This document shows, in pieces, positions 8,837-17,869 of a DNA stretch of 64,000 nt. The stretch's first letter is position 1; each line of letters starts with the position of its first letter. Both the position numbers and the translations under genes were made by a program. The DNA is from Lysobacterales bacterium (GTDB lineage: Bacteria > Pseudomonadota > Gammaproteobacteria > Xanthomonadales > Xanthomonadaceae), in the NCBI GenBank assembly GCA_017302135.1, contig JAFLDZ010000003.1, forward strand, positions 1 through 64,000, written 5' to 3'. The notes under the pieces are model-generated. The model made no database searches and was not told the origin of the DNA. It was given only the letters and a program-made list of their open reading frames with translations.

Positions 8837-10825
8837 ATGACGAGTGCATGGTTGGACACCACCACGAACTGGATCGCCGCGCACCCCGTGGCGGCCGGTG
8901 GCGTGATCTTCCTGATCGCGTTCTGCGATGCGCTGGCGGTGGTGGGTATCGTGGTCCCGGCGCTGCCGCTGCTGTTCGCGGTGGGCACGCTGATCGGTCT
9001 CGGGCACCTCGATGGTCCCTATGCGTTGACCTGCGCCGCGCTCGGCGCCTTCGCTGGCGATGCCCTGAGCTATTGGCTGGGCCATCGCTGGGGACCATCG
9101 ATGCGCGAGCACTGGCTGTTCCGCCGCTATCCGCAATTCATCGACCGCGGCGAGCGGATGTTCCGCAAGCACGGCAGTAAAGGCATCGTGATCGCGCGTT
9201 TCGTCGGCGCGGTACGGCCGTTCCTGCCTGCGGTGGCCGGCATGTTGCGGATGCCGCTGCGTCGCTACATGCCGGCAAGCGCGGTCGCGGCAGTGCTGTG
9301 GGCAGCCTGCTTTCTGGCGCCGGGCTGGATCTTCGGCGCGTCCTACGACGCCGTGGCAGCAGTCGCGGATCGCCTCGTTCTGGTGCTGTTGGCCCTCCTC
9401 GCGGTCCTGGCGCTGGTCTGGGCCGTTGTGCTCTACACCTATCGATGGTTCGCCGGCCACGCCGATCGGCTGCTGGCGCGCGCGCTGAAATGGACGCGCG
9501 CGCACCCGCGCCTGGGCCGATACGCGGCATCGCTGATCCAGCACAAGCGCCCGGAATCGGCGGCGCTGGCGATGCTGGCGATGTGTCTGATCGGGATCGG
9601 CTGGGGCTGGTTCGCGCTGCTCGCGGTGGTGGTGACCCGGCGCGGCCCGCTGATGATCGACCAGCAGGTGTATGCGGTGATGGCATCGCTGCGCAATCCG
9701 CTGGCCGACCGCTTCATGGCCGCGCTCGCGTCGCTGGGCGACCTGCATATCCTGCTGCCGGCGCTGGCACTGGGTCTGGGTTGGCTGCTCTGGCGCCGCC
9801 GCTTCGCTGCGGCGTTGCACTGGCTGGCCGCAGTGGCGTTCGGTTTCGCCTTCACCGCATTCCTTGCGCTGTCGGTGGAGATGCCACGACCGCCGACCGC
9901 GCTCGACGGCTTCGGCTTCCCGTCGATTCCGGTGACGATGCTGACCATCGTGTTCGGGTTTTTCGCGGTACTGATCGCGCGCGAAATGCCGGGACGGCAG
10001 CGGGTGTGGCCGTATCTGGTCGCCGGCGTGGCGGTGGCGCTGCTCGGTTTCGCACGATTGTATTTCGGCGCGCATTGGCTCAGCGATATCGTCGGCGGCG
10101 CTCTTTTCGGCATCCTCTGGCTGCTGGTGCTGGGCATCGCCTACCGCCGCCACATCGGCCGATCGTTCTGGATGCGCCCGGTCGCCACCGTGTTCTATGT
10201 GAGTTTCGCGATCGCGGCGCTGTGGCACGCGCCGCGATCGATCGACGATGTGCTCGCGCAGTTCGCGCCACCGCTGCCGACCCGCCAACTGACGACCGAA
10301 GATTGGTGGCAGCGGGAGTGGCGGACACTGCCGGTGCATCGCAACGAACGCGATCCCAGTCGGCGCTGGCCGTTGGATATACAGATCGCCGGTCCGCTGG
10401 CGCCGGTGCGCGCACGGTTGGAAGCGCAGGGCTGGGTGTCGCAGCCGCAGGCGACATGGGTGGCGACCCTAGGCCTGCTGGATCCCAACCGGCGCGCGGC
10501 GCTTCAGCCGGTCTTGCCGGCCACGATCGGCGCCGAGGCCGAAACGCTGCTGATGCGTCGGCCCGGAGTGCGCCCGGACACGACGCATGTGCTGCGCCTG
10601 TGGCGGGCGCCCGCATTGCTCGACAGCGGTCAGCCGCTGTGGATCGGCACCAGCCAGACGCTGCGCTTCGTGCGCCCGACATCGACCTTCGGTGTGTGGA
10701 TGCCACGGTCCGACGATGGCGAAACCCACGCCCAGGTAAGCACTGCCCTCAACGATCTGCCGCACGCCGAGTCGAAACATCCGGACGGTGGCCTGCCCGT
10801 GCTACGCCTGCGTACCGGCAAATAG
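8837..10825 (+). CDS. DedA-PAP2-LssY multidomain membrane protein
   Basis: This 662-residue integral membrane protein has three parts. Residues 1-190 are a DedA/SNARE-associated domain with the family F...GRF-like segment (VIARFVGAVRPFLPAVAGM). About 235-440 is a PAP2 phosphatase-like bundle. About 460-655 is an LssY C-terminal-type soluble domain. DedA proteins move lipid carriers such as undecaprenyl phosphate, and PAP2 enzymes remove phosphate from lipids, so a role in lipid-carrier recycling is inferred. The PAP2 site looks incomplete. Arg 351-Pro 352 and Arg 407/His 413/Asp 417 are present. The expected PSGH reads PSIP (362-365), and the motif 1 lysine is absent. It is divergent from the kinase gene. 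Confidence 0.85.
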   Translation: MTSAWLDTTTNWIAAHPVAAGGVIFLIAFCDALAVVGIVVPALPLLFAVGTLIGLGHLDGPYALTCAALGAFAGDALSYWLGHRWGPSMREHWLFRRYPQFIDRGERMFRKHGSKGIVIARFVGAVRPFLPAVAGMLRMPLRRYMPASAVAAVLWAACFLAPGWIFGASYDAVAAVADRLVLVLLALLAVLALVWAVVLYTYRWFAGHADRLLARALKWTRAHPRLGRYAASLIQHKRPESAALAMLAMCLIGIGWGWFALLAVVVTRRGPLMIDQQVYAVMASLRNPLADRFMAALASLGDLHILLPALALGLGWLLWRRRFAAALHWLAAVAFGFAFTAFLALSVEMPRPPTALDGFGFPSIPVTMLTIVFGFFAVLIAREMPGRQRVWPYLVAGVAVALLGFARLYFGAHWLSDIVGGALFGILWLLVLGIAYRRHIGRSFWMRPVATVFYVSFAIAALWHAPRSIDDVLAQFAPPLPTRQLTTEDWWQREWRTLPVHRNERDPSRRWPLDIQIAGPLAPVRARLEAQGWVSQPQATWVATLGLLDPNRRAALQPVLPATIGAEAETLLMRRPGVRPDTTHVLRLWRAPALLDSGQPLWIGTSQTLRFVRPTSTFGVWMPRSDDGETHAQVSTALNDLPHAESKHPDGGLPVLRLRTGK

Positions 10826-10829
10826 GCTC

Positions 10830-11393
10830 TCAGGGCATCAGCGCAAGCAGTCGGTCGAGCCGCGCATGCGGGTCGTTTTCCTGCAGCAACATCTGCCGCT
10901 GCAGGTTGCTGAGCGGGAGCAGCTCCGCGAGGCGCCAGCCGACCCATGCGGCATCGTCGAACCGCGACGGCGGCACTTTGGCGAATTCACCACCGGCCTG
11001 TTCGATCGCCTGCTGCAGCACATTGCCCAGCAGGCCGTGTTCGGGGCGAAGTTCGTCGTCGGGATCGGGCTCGCACCACTCGACATCGGCCACGATCAGC
11101 CCATTGCTGCGCGTCTGCGTCTGGCGCACGTGGAAACGCCGCCCGCCGCGCACGCGCAGCATCAACAGCCCGTCCTCGGTCGAGCCGAAATCCTCGATCC
11201 GCGCTTCGGTGCCGACTGCGGCGGGCGCCGCTGGCGCCCCGGCTTCATCGCCGTCGAGAATCAGGCAGATGCCGAAGCCGGTACCGCTGCGACCGCAGTC
11301 GCGGACGAGATCGAGATAGCGCGTCTCGAAAACCCGCAGGCCCAGCGCTGCGCCCGGCACCAGCACGGTCTGCAGCGGAAACAGTGGGAACAT
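10830..11393 (-). CDS. Lon substrate-binding-domain protein (LonN type, no protease domain)
   Basis: This 187-residue protein begins MFPLFPLQTVLVPGAALGLRVFETRY, which is the hallmark of the N-terminal domain of Lon proteases. No ATPase or protease domain follows. Such stand-alone LON-domain proteins are widespread in proteobacteria and of uncertain role, possibly peptide or protein binding. The ATG at 11393 is chosen from the conserved MFPLFPL start. It lies 16 bp after mpl on the same strand, so the two are likely cotranscribed. It runs tail-to-tail into the DedA-PAP2 gene. Confidence 0.88.
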   Translation of the reverse strand: MFPLFPLQTVLVPGAALGLRVFETRYLDLVRDCGRSGTGFGICLILDGDEAGAPAAPAAVGTEARIEDFGSTEDGLLMLRVRGGRRFHVRQTQTRSNGLIVADVEWCEPDPDDELRPEHGLLGNVLQQAIEQAGGEFAKVPPSRFDDAAWVGWRLAELLPLSNLQRQMLLQENDPHARLDRLLALMP

Positions 11394-11409
11394 GTCAGCC
11401 ACGACGCAC

Positions 11410-12783
11410 TCACCCAAGCGCAGCGAGAAACCGCCGCGGTGCACCGTCGAAACCGCCGTTGGACATGAACACCACGTGGTCCCCGATGTGCGCCAGCGCG
11501 CGCAGCGTGGCGATCAGCGAATCGGCGGTCGGCGCGGTCCGCGCTTCGCCGCGAATCGCGGCGATGACTTTGGTCGCATCCCAGGACAGCTCGGGGCGGT
11601 GCAGGAACACCACCGCATCGGCGATTTCCAGCGACGGCGCCAGCGCATCGGCATGCGCACCCAGGCGCATCGAATTGCTGCGCGGCTCCATCGCGACCAC
11701 GATCCGTGCGTTGCCGACTTTCGCGCGCAGGCCTTCCAGGGTCGTGCGGATCGCGGTGGGATGATGCGCGAAATCGTCGTACACGGTGATGCCGTTCGCC
11801 ACGCCCAGCATTTCAAGGCGGCGCTTCACGCTGCGGAACCCGGCCAGCGCGGGCATCACCTCCGCAGGATCGACCCCGACCGCATGGCACGCGGCCAGCG
11901 CCGCCAAGCCGTTCAAGACGTTGTGGTTGCCGAGCATCGACCAGTGCACGTCGCCGACCGCGCGACCGCCGTGGAAGACCGCGAATGCGCTGCCGTCGTC
12001 GTTGACCAGTCGCGCGCCCCAGTCGAATGCGTCGTCGGCCATGCCCTCGCGGAGCAGGCCGAAGCGTTCGACCGGCGTCCAGCAGCCCATCGCCAGCACT
12101 TCGTCCAGACGCGCGTCTTCGCCATTGACGATCAGGCGACCGCGACCGGGGACGGTGCGCACGAGGTGGTGGAATTGGCGCTGGATCGCGGCGATGTCGG
12201 GAAAGATGTCGGCGTGGTCGTATTCGAGATTGTTGAGGATCGCGACCAGCGGCCGGTAGTGCACGAATTTGCTGCGCTTGTCGAAGAACGCGGTGTCGTA
12301 TTCGTCGGCCTCGACCACGAATTCGCGGCCGGTGCCGACGCGCGCGGAGACGCCGAAATCCTCGGCGACACCGCCGATCAGGAAGCCCGGGTCGCGTCCG
12401 GCGCGATCCAGCAGGAAGCTGAGGATGGTCGTCGTCGTGGTCTTGCCGTGGGTACCGGCCACCGCCAGCGTGTCGCGACCCGGTAGTACATGCTCACGCA
12501 GCCATGCCGCACCCGAGGTGTAGTGCAGGCCGCTGTCGAGCACGTATTCGACTGCGGGATTGCCGCGCGACAGCGCATTGCCGATCACGATCTCGTCGCA
12601 GTCCGCGGAGATGTTCTCCGGCTTGTAGCCCTGACTCAGCGCGATGCCGAGGTTTTCCAACTGCGTGGACATCGGCGGATACACCGCCTGATCGCTGCCT
12701 TCGACCGTATGGCCGTGCTCGCGAGCGAGCGCGGCGACGCCGCCCATGAAGGTGCCTGCGATGCCCAGGATATGAAGTTTCAA
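11410..12783 (-). CDS. mpl: UDP-N-acetylmuramate:L-alanyl-gamma-D-glutamyl-meso-diaminopimelate ligase
   Basis: This 457-residue Mur-ligase family enzyme recycles cell-wall tripeptide by joining it to UDP-MurNAc. It begins MKLHILGIAGTFMGGVAALA, the typical Mpl start (MurC has a different loop). The ATP-binding motif GTHGKTTTTT lies near residue 110, with EADEYDTAFFDKRSKF and the DDFAHHPTAI motif after it. Length is normal. It lies upstream of the LON-domain gene and downstream of adk and the secreted-protein gene on the same strand, with 183 bp before it that may hold its own promoter. Confidence 0.96.
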   Translation of the reverse strand: MKLHILGIAGTFMGGVAALAREHGHTVEGSDQAVYPPMSTQLENLGIALSQGYKPENISADCDEIVIGNALSRGNPAVEYVLDSGLHYTSGAAWLREHVLPGRDTLAVAGTHGKTTTTTILSFLLDRAGRDPGFLIGGVAEDFGVSARVGTGREFVVEADEYDTAFFDKRSKFVHYRPLVAILNNLEYDHADIFPDIAAIQRQFHHLVRTVPGRGRLIVNGEDARLDEVLAMGCWTPVERFGLLREGMADDAFDWGARLVNDDGSAFAVFHGGRAVGDVHWSMLGNHNVLNGLAALAACHAVGVDPAEVMPALAGFRSVKRRLEMLGVANGITVYDDFAHHPTAIRTTLEGLRAKVGNARIVVAMEPRSNSMRLGAHADALAPSLEIADAVVFLHRPELSWDATKVIAAIRGEARTAPTADSLIATLRALAHIGDHVVFMSNGGFDGAPRRFLAALG

Positions 12784-12966
12784 AATAAGCTCGCTCTCAA
12801 GGATATCGATGAAGGATGTCGATGCATGCGTCGAAGCGGGTTCTTCGCGACACGAGGCTAGGGGCTGCAGCTTGCGGCGATGCCGATGATGCGAAGACCG
12901 GGTGCCTCACGCGCCTCTTCGCCGCGCACAGGCCTGCCCCCCTGTACAGAGTCGAGGCTTGCAGGC
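12784..12966 (-). other. Intergenic spacer upstream of mpl
   Basis: No gene, RNA or clear terminator is visible in these 183 bases. It may carry the mpl promoter, but no good -35/-10 pair was found by eye. Confidence 0.4.
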
Positions 12967-13533
12967 TCAAGGTTTGACCGGCTCCGCTTCGGTCGCCACC
13001 GGCAGATGCTCCCGCAGCATCGCGTCCACGGACGCCGCATAGGCGTGCGTGTTCTTGGATACGTCGAAAAGCCCGGCAGAGACGCGCTGCCGCGCAGTCG
13101 CGCAGACCTCGACGGGACTCTTGGCGACGGCTCGCTGCTGCATGCCTTCAAACACTTTCGCCGCGTATTCCGCTATCTGGGCTTCGAGCCGGGCGCTGAC
13201 TGCATCGGCGTCTACGCCGCGCGCACGGGATTCCTGCAGGACAATGCTCATCATCTTTGCGCTGGCTTCCGACCATGGCGCATTGCGGGACTCCCAATCG
13301 ACGGTTTCCTTGCGCCACTGAGCCGCGCTGTCCGGGACGATGCCGCTGCAGTGTTCGGCAATTCGCCTCAGGCTGTCGCGAAAAATCGGAGTCATCGCGG
13401 CGGCGGCCCCGGCGCTGTCGAAGTCGAACGCATCCGCAGGCTGATCGCTGGCATATGCAGCCGCAACCGAGTTCAGCAGCAGGGCGCATGACAACAGTAC
13501 GGCCCGCGGCCATAGCAGCCGTTCAACCGACAT
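12967..13533 (-). CDS. Secreted protein of unknown function
   Basis: This 188-residue protein has a clear signal peptide (hydrophobic VLLSCALLLNSVAAAYA, with cleavage likely after AYA near residue 28). The mature part is mostly helical and charged, with three cysteines. No known domain was recognised, so the role is open; a periplasmic location is inferred. Its start overlaps the last 11 bases of adk, which points to translational coupling. Confidence 0.7.
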   Translation of the reverse strand: MSVERLLWPRAVLLSCALLLNSVAAAYASDQPADAFDFDSAGAAAAMTPIFRDSLRRIAEHCSGIVPDSAAQWRKETVDWESRNAPWSEASAKMMSIVLQESRARGVDADAVSARLEAQIAEYAAKVFEGMQQRAVAKSPVEVCATARQRVSAGLFDVSKNTHAYAASVDAMLREHLPVATEAEPVKP

Positions 13534-14101
13534 CGATGCCCACCATGATCGCTTCCAAGATTCGCGTGAACACCTCGTCCATCGAGCCTTCGCCGTGGAC
13601 GGCTTTCAGCACGCCGTGCTGGCGATAGAAGTCGATGACCGGCGCGGTCTGGTCGTTGTAGATGTTGAGGCGGTTGCGGACCGATTCCGGGTTGTCGTCG
13701 GCGCGGCCTTCGGCCTGGGCGCGGCCGGCGAGACGATCGACGAGTTTGTCGGTATCGACTTCGAGCTGCACCGCGTGGTCCATCGGCTGGCCGATGCGGG
13801 CGAGCAGCTTGCCCAGCGCGTCGGCCTGGGCGAGGTTGCGCGGATAGCCGTCGAGGATGAAGCCGCTGGCGACATCGGGGCGCGACAGCCGGTCTTCGAG
13901 CATGCCCAGCAGGATGTCGTCCGAGACCAGATCGCCGCGGGCCATGACCGCCTTGGCCTGCAGACCGAGCGTCGAGCCGGCCGCGACTTCCGCACGCAGC
14001 AGGTCGCCGGTGGAGATATGCGGCACCTGCAGGTGTTCCTTCAGTCTTGTCGCTTGAGTACCTTTGCCCGATCCTGGGGCGCCGAGGAGGACCAATCGCA
14101 T
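13523..14101 (-). CDS. adk: Adenylate kinase (short type)
   Basis: This 192-residue enzyme converts ATP and AMP to two ADP. The P-loop GAPGSGKGTQA is at residues 7-17, the STGDLLR AMP-binding segment follows, and GFILDGYPRN carries the conserved DGxPR. The LID is short (GRAQAEGRADDNPESV) and lacks the zinc-finger cysteines, so this is the short form. Length and motifs are normal. The downstream secreted-protein gene overlaps its 3' end. PPi-PFK is divergent, 130 bp away. Confidence 0.96.
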   Translation of the reverse strand: MRLVLLGAPGSGKGTQATRLKEHLQVPHISTGDLLRAEVAAGSTLGLQAKAVMARGDLVSDDILLGMLEDRLSRPDVASGFILDGYPRNLAQADALGKLLARIGQPMDHAVQLEVDTDKLVDRLAGRAQAEGRADDNPESVRNRLNIYNDQTAPVIDFYRQHGVLKAVHGEGSMDEVFTRILEAIMVGIDVG

Positions 14102-14231
14102 CGCATGCTCCTGATAAAGAGAAACTTAAGGCCGCGGCGCTACACTCGTCCGCCCGGCGCGTCCTCCCCAGCTTAACCGCTCCCGGCCCGCGCCCCAACC
14201 CGTCTACGACCAATCGCTGAGTCCACCACCC

Positions 14232-15488
14232 ATGGCATCCGGAACCCTGCTCTACGCCCAGTCCGGCGGCGTCACCGCCGTCATCAACGCGTCCGCCTCG
14301 GCGGTCATCACCGAGGCCCGCGCCCGCAAGATCAAGGTGCTGGCGGCCCGCAACGGCATCCTCGGCGCACTGCGCGAGGACCTGATCGACACCTCGAAGG
14401 AATCGGCCGCCGCCATCCGCGCCCTCGCCCACACCCCCGGCGGCGCCTTCGGCTCCTGCCGCTTCAAGCTCAAATCGCTGGAGCAGGACCGCGCGAAATA
14501 CGAGCGCCTGCTGGATGTGCTGCGCGCCCACGACGTGCGCTGGTTCCTCTACAACGGCGGCAACGACTCCGCCGACACCGCACTGAAGGTCTCGAAACTG
14601 GCGGCCGAATTCGGCTACCCGCTGACCTGCATCGGCGTGCCGAAGACCATCGACAACGATCTGGCCGTCACCGACTGCTGCCCGGGTTTCGGCTCGGCGG
14701 CGAAGTACACGGCGGTTTCGGTCCGCGAAGCCGCGTTCGATGTCGCCGCGATGGCGGAAACCTCCACCAAGGTCTTCGTCTACGAGGCGATGGGCCGCCA
14801 CGCCGGCTGGCTGGCTGCCGCTGCCGGACTTGCCGGCAACGGTCCGGACGAAGCACCGCACCTGATCCTGTTCCCCGAACGCGCCTACGACGAGGCCAAT
14901 TTCCTGGCCAACGTGAAGAAAGTGGTCGCGAAGGTCGGCTACTGCGTGGTCGTGGCTTCGGAAGGCATCCGCACCGCCGACGGCACCTTCGTCGCCGATG
15001 CCGGCGGCGGCAAGGATGCCTTCGGCCATACCCAACTCGGTGGCGTCGCCTCGTACCTCGCCGGCAAGGTCAAGGACGAACTCGGCTACAAGGTCCACTG
15101 GACCCTGCCCGACTACCTGCAGCGCTCGGCCCGCCACATCGCCTCGAAGACCGACCTCGACCAGGCGCTGGCCGCCGGCAAGGCCGCCGTGCAGTTCGCG
15201 CTGAAGGGCCAGAACTCGACGATGCCGGTGATCAAGCGCACCTCGAACGCGCCTTACCGCTGGAAGATCGAAGCCGCACCGCTGGAGAAGGTCGCCAACC
15301 ACGAGAAGATCATGCCGGCGAATTTCCTGCGCAAGGACGGCTACGGCATCACCGCCGCCGCCCGCGCCTATCTGGAACCGCTGATCCGCGGCGAAGCCCC
15401 GCCGCCGTACGGCCGCGACGGCCTGCCGAAGTACGTCACGCTGAAGAATGTCGCGGTGAAGAAGAAGCTGGCGGCCTGGGAAGGCTGA
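14232..15488 (+). CDS. pfp: Pyrophosphate-dependent 6-phosphofructokinase
   Basis: This 418-residue enzyme interconverts fructose 6-phosphate and fructose 1,6-bisphosphate. Two features point to pyrophosphate rather than ATP as phosphoryl donor. The Asp at 112 in GGND (109-112) replaces the Gly of ATP-dependent enzymes. The Lys in PKTIDND replaces the Gly of PGTIDND. Xanthomonads are known to use a PPi-PFK. EAMGRHAGWLAA provides the substrate arginine region. A strong terminator follows at 15519. Start ATG at 14232. Confidence 0.93.
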   Translation: MASGTLLYAQSGGVTAVINASASAVITEARARKIKVLAARNGILGALREDLIDTSKESAAAIRALAHTPGGAFGSCRFKLKSLEQDRAKYERLLDVLRAHDVRWFLYNGGNDSADTALKVSKLAAEFGYPLTCIGVPKTIDNDLAVTDCCPGFGSAAKYTAVSVREAAFDVAAMAETSTKVFVYEAMGRHAGWLAAAAGLAGNGPDEAPHLILFPERAYDEANFLANVKKVVAKVGYCVVVASEGIRTADGTFVADAGGGKDAFGHTQLGGVASYLAGKVKDELGYKVHWTLPDYLQRSARHIASKTDLDQALAAGKAAVQFALKGQNSTMPVIKRTSNAPYRWKIEAAPLEKVANHEKIMPANFLRKDGYGITAAARAYLEPLIRGEAPPPYGRDGLPKYVTLKNVAVKKKLAAWEG

Positions 15489-15518
15489 GGCTGCCCGCCC
15501 GTCGACAGGTGGTTCCGG

Positions 15519-15546
15519 GAAGGCCGCGCTCGCGGCCTTCTTTCTT
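15519..15546 (+). terminator. Rho-independent terminator of pfp
   Basis: A perfect 10-bp stem (GAAGGCCGCG / CGCGGCCTTC at 15519-15528 and 15531-15540) is followed by TTTCTT. It ends the pfp transcript and separates it from the EPS operon. Confidence 0.85.
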
Positions 15547-15577
15547 GACATGCCCCGCGCGCCGAATCGTCGTTTTT

Positions 15578-15615
15578 TGTGACTGGCCTCATACTTCTCT
15601 CAATCCCGTTACAAT
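15578..15615 (+). promoter_or_regulatory. EPS operon promoter region with CRP/Clp-like site
   Basis: TGTGA-N6-TCATA at 15578-15593 matches nine of ten consensus bases of the CRP/Clp half-sites (TGTGA-N6-TCACA). A TACAAT -10-like hexamer lies at 15610-15615, with no good -35. This is the layout of an activator-dependent promoter, although the site is centred near -36, not the classical -41.5. In Xanthomonas, the CRP-like protein Clp links c-di-GMP to EPS genes; control here is an inference. Confidence 0.45.
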
Positions 15616-15641
15616 TCAACGCAATACATCGGGGGGCCGAC

Positions 15642-16280
15642 ATGTCCAAGATCCGCCGCGTCTGGAGGCCGTGCCTCTCGCTCATCCTTGTCCTCATGCT
15701 GTCCGCTTGCGTCACCACGCAGGGGGCCGCCGTCGGCGCTCCGCCGATCGATGCGACGCAGGCCCAGGCGGTCGATGCCTACCGGATCGGCGTGGACGAC
15801 CAGGTCCAGGTCGCGGTGTGGCGCAATCCCGAACTGGGCATCACCGTGCCGGTGCGTCCCGACGGGATGATCTCGGTGCCGTTGATCGGCGATGTGCTCG
15901 CCGGAGGCCGTACGCCTCCGGAAGTCGCCAAGGACATCCAGGACAAGCTGTCGGCGTATGTGCGCGACCCGCAGGTCGCGGTGATCCTCACCCAGTTGCG
16001 CAGCCACGAATATCTGTCGCGCGTGCGCGTGACCGGCGCGGTACGGCAGCCGGTGTCGGTGCCGTTCCGACCCGGCATGACCGTGCTCGACGCCGTGCTC
16101 GCGGCCGGCGGGCTGACCGAATTCGCCGCGCCCGACCGCTCCGAATTGCATCGCAAATCCGGTGAAGGCGCACGGGCCTACGAGATCAAACTCGATCGCA
16201 TCCTCAATCGCGGCGATCTCACCACCAACTATCCGGTCGCCCCCGGTGACGTGATCACGGTGCCGGAGCGGACGTTCTGA
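15642..16280 (+). CDS. Polysaccharide export lipoprotein (Wza/GumB type)
   Basis: This 212-residue protein has a lipoprotein signal ending LMLSAC, so it is anchored in the outer membrane. The mature part holds a poly-export domain (YRIGVDDQVQVAVWRNPEL, then VRPDGMISVPLIGDVLAGG), followed by a SLBB-type segment (VTGAVRQPVSVPFRPGMTVLDAVLAAGG). Such proteins form the outer-membrane portal for EPS. At this size it resembles GumB and the XrtA-associated export proteins, not full-length Wza. The ATG at 15642 follows GGGGGG. The stop overlaps the next start (TGATG). Confidence 0.9.
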   Translation: MSKIRRVWRPCLSLILVLMLSACVTTQGAAVGAPPIDATQAQAVDAYRIGVDDQVQVAVWRNPELGITVPVRPDGMISVPLIGDVLAGGRTPPEVAKDIQDKLSAYVRDPQVAVILTQLRSHEYLSRVRVTGAVRQPVSVPFRPGMTVLDAVLAAGGLTEFAAPDRSELHRKSGEGARAYEIKLDRILNRGDLTTNYPVAPGDVITVPERTF

Positions 16281-17869
16281 TGAATGCCCCGCTTCCGGCC
16301 CGACGTACGCAGAACGCGCGCGCGGGCGCACAGACGCAGGCCGCGATCGGCCTGGGCGATCTGATTCCGATCCTCCTGCACGAAGCGCGCCGCTACCAGG
16401 TGGTATTGACGTCGATCTTCGCTGCGATCGCACTGCTTGCCCTGCTGGTCGGCCTGTTTCTACTGCCCCGCAAGTACGTGGCCACGACCTCGGTGCTCGC
16501 CCAGGAAAGCGACATCCTGCAGCCGCTGCTGGAAAACCGCGCGGTCTCGACCCAGGCGGTGGATCGCGCCGGGCTGGCGCGGCAGGTCGTGTTCAGTCCC
16601 AAAGTCATGCGCCAGTTGCTCGCGATCGGCGGTTGGATGGACGAAAAGCCATCGGTGGTCATGCAGGACCGGCTGATCGAACAGTTGCGCGACCGCACCG
16701 TGATCAAGAGCGCGCGCAAGGATCTGGTCCAGATCACCTACACCGACAACGATCCCGAGCGCGCGTACAAGGTCACCAGCGCGATGGCGGATCTGCTGAT
16801 CGAGGAAAGCCTCGCCAGCAAGGAGCGCGAAAGCCGCGAGGCCTACGAGTTCATCGACAAGCAGGTCAACGATTATCACGACAAGCTCACCGAAGCCGAG
16901 GGCAATCTGCAGGCTTATCGCTCCGCCAACGCGGATGCGCAGCCCGGCAGCGTCACTGATGTCAGCACCCGCATCGGCGCCCTGCGTACCCAGGTCGAAC
17001 AGACCCGGATGAGTCTGATGGAACTGCGGTCGCGCGAGGAGGCGCTGTCCGCGCAGCTGTCGGGCGAATCGGCGGTGACCGCGGTGCAGACGCGCGAAAA
17101 CCTCTATCGCACACAGTTGCTGGACTTGCAGAACAAGCTCGACACATTGCTGTTGAGCTTCACCGACAAGCACCCCGACGTGGTCCGCATCCGTCATCAG
17201 ATGGCCGATATCCAGGACACGATGAAGCAGGAAGAACTGCGCAGCAGCCAGCCGCGCACCGGCGACGAAGCCTCGGAAGCGCGGGTCAATCCGCTGTATC
17301 AGGAACTGCGCAGCCGGCTGGCGGATACGCGCCGCGAAATCGCCGCGATCCAGTCGCGCATGGGCGCGTCCGAAGGCCTGCTGGGCGATGAACTGGGGCG
17401 CAGCCGGCGGATCGCCGCATCCGAAAGCACGCTGGCGGAACTCACCCGCGATTACGAAGTAAACCGCGACATTTACCAGGACATGCTGCGCCGGCGCGAG
17501 AACGCCCGGGTGTCGATGCAAATGGACAAAGAGCGTCGCGGACTGACGATGCGCATCCAGGACCCGGCGCAGATGCCGGTGCGCCCGACCGGCCTGCGTT
17601 TCATGCATTTCGCGCTGGGCGGTCTGGCCGCTGCGGTCGCGGTGCCGCTGGGGTTGCTGTTCCTGTTGGCGCGCTTCGATCCACGGGTGCGTTCGCCGAG
17701 CCAGCTCGAACGCCAGGGCCACTACGCGCTGCTCACGGTCGTGCCGCGCTATCGCACGCCGCGCGATCGCCGACGCGAGTTGATGCGCATGGCGGTCAGC
17801 GCTTCGATCGTCTTCGCGGTCGTGCTCGCCTACGGTCTGGTCTACGGCTACAAGCAGATGAACGCATGA
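16280..17869 (+). CDS. Polysaccharide chain-length determinant (Wzz/GumC type)
   Basis: This 529-residue inner-membrane polysaccharide co-polymerase controls chain length and bridges to the export portal. A transmembrane segment lies near residues 38-62 (LTSIFAAIALLALLVGLFLL). A long periplasmic coiled-coil region with ELTRDYEVNRDIYQDMLRRRENARVS (the GNVR-type stalk) follows. Membrane segments return near 440-465 and 500-525. The C-terminus has no fused kinase; the kinase-like protein is the next gene, which overlaps by four bases. It resembles the XrtA-system chain-length proteins. Confidence 0.9.
   Translation: MNAPLPARRTQNARAGAQTQAAIGLGDLIPILLHEARRYQVVLTSIFAAIALLALLVGLFLLPRKYVATTSVLAQESDILQPLLENRAVSTQAVDRAGLARQVVFSPKVMRQLLAIGGWMDEKPSVVMQDRLIEQLRDRTVIKSARKDLVQITYTDNDPERAYKVTSAMADLLIEESLASKERESREAYEFIDKQVNDYHDKLTEAEGNLQAYRSANADAQPGSVTDVSTRIGALRTQVEQTRMSLMELRSREEALSAQLSGESAVTAVQTRENLYRTQLLDLQNKLDTLLLSFTDKHPDVVRIRHQMADIQDTMKQEELRSSQPRTGDEASEARVNPLYQELRSRLADTRREIAAIQSRMGASEGLLGDELGRSRRIAASESTLAELTRDYEVNRDIYQDMLRRRENARVSMQMDKERRGLTMRIQDPAQMPVRPTGLRFMHFALGGLAAAVAVPLGLLFLLARFDPRVRSPSQLERQGHYALLTVVPRYRTPRDRRRELMRMAVSASIVFAVVLAYGLVYGYKQMNA

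Noticed and set aside
8831..10339. Long minus-strand frame (502 codons) opposite the DedA-PAP2 gene
   Set aside because: Very rich in Arg, Gln and His as expected from the antisense of a high-GC membrane-protein gene; no domains seen.
13473..15551. Long minus-strand frame (692 codons) opposite PPi-PFK
   Set aside because: It is the antisense of the conserved pfp gene and overlaps adk in another frame.
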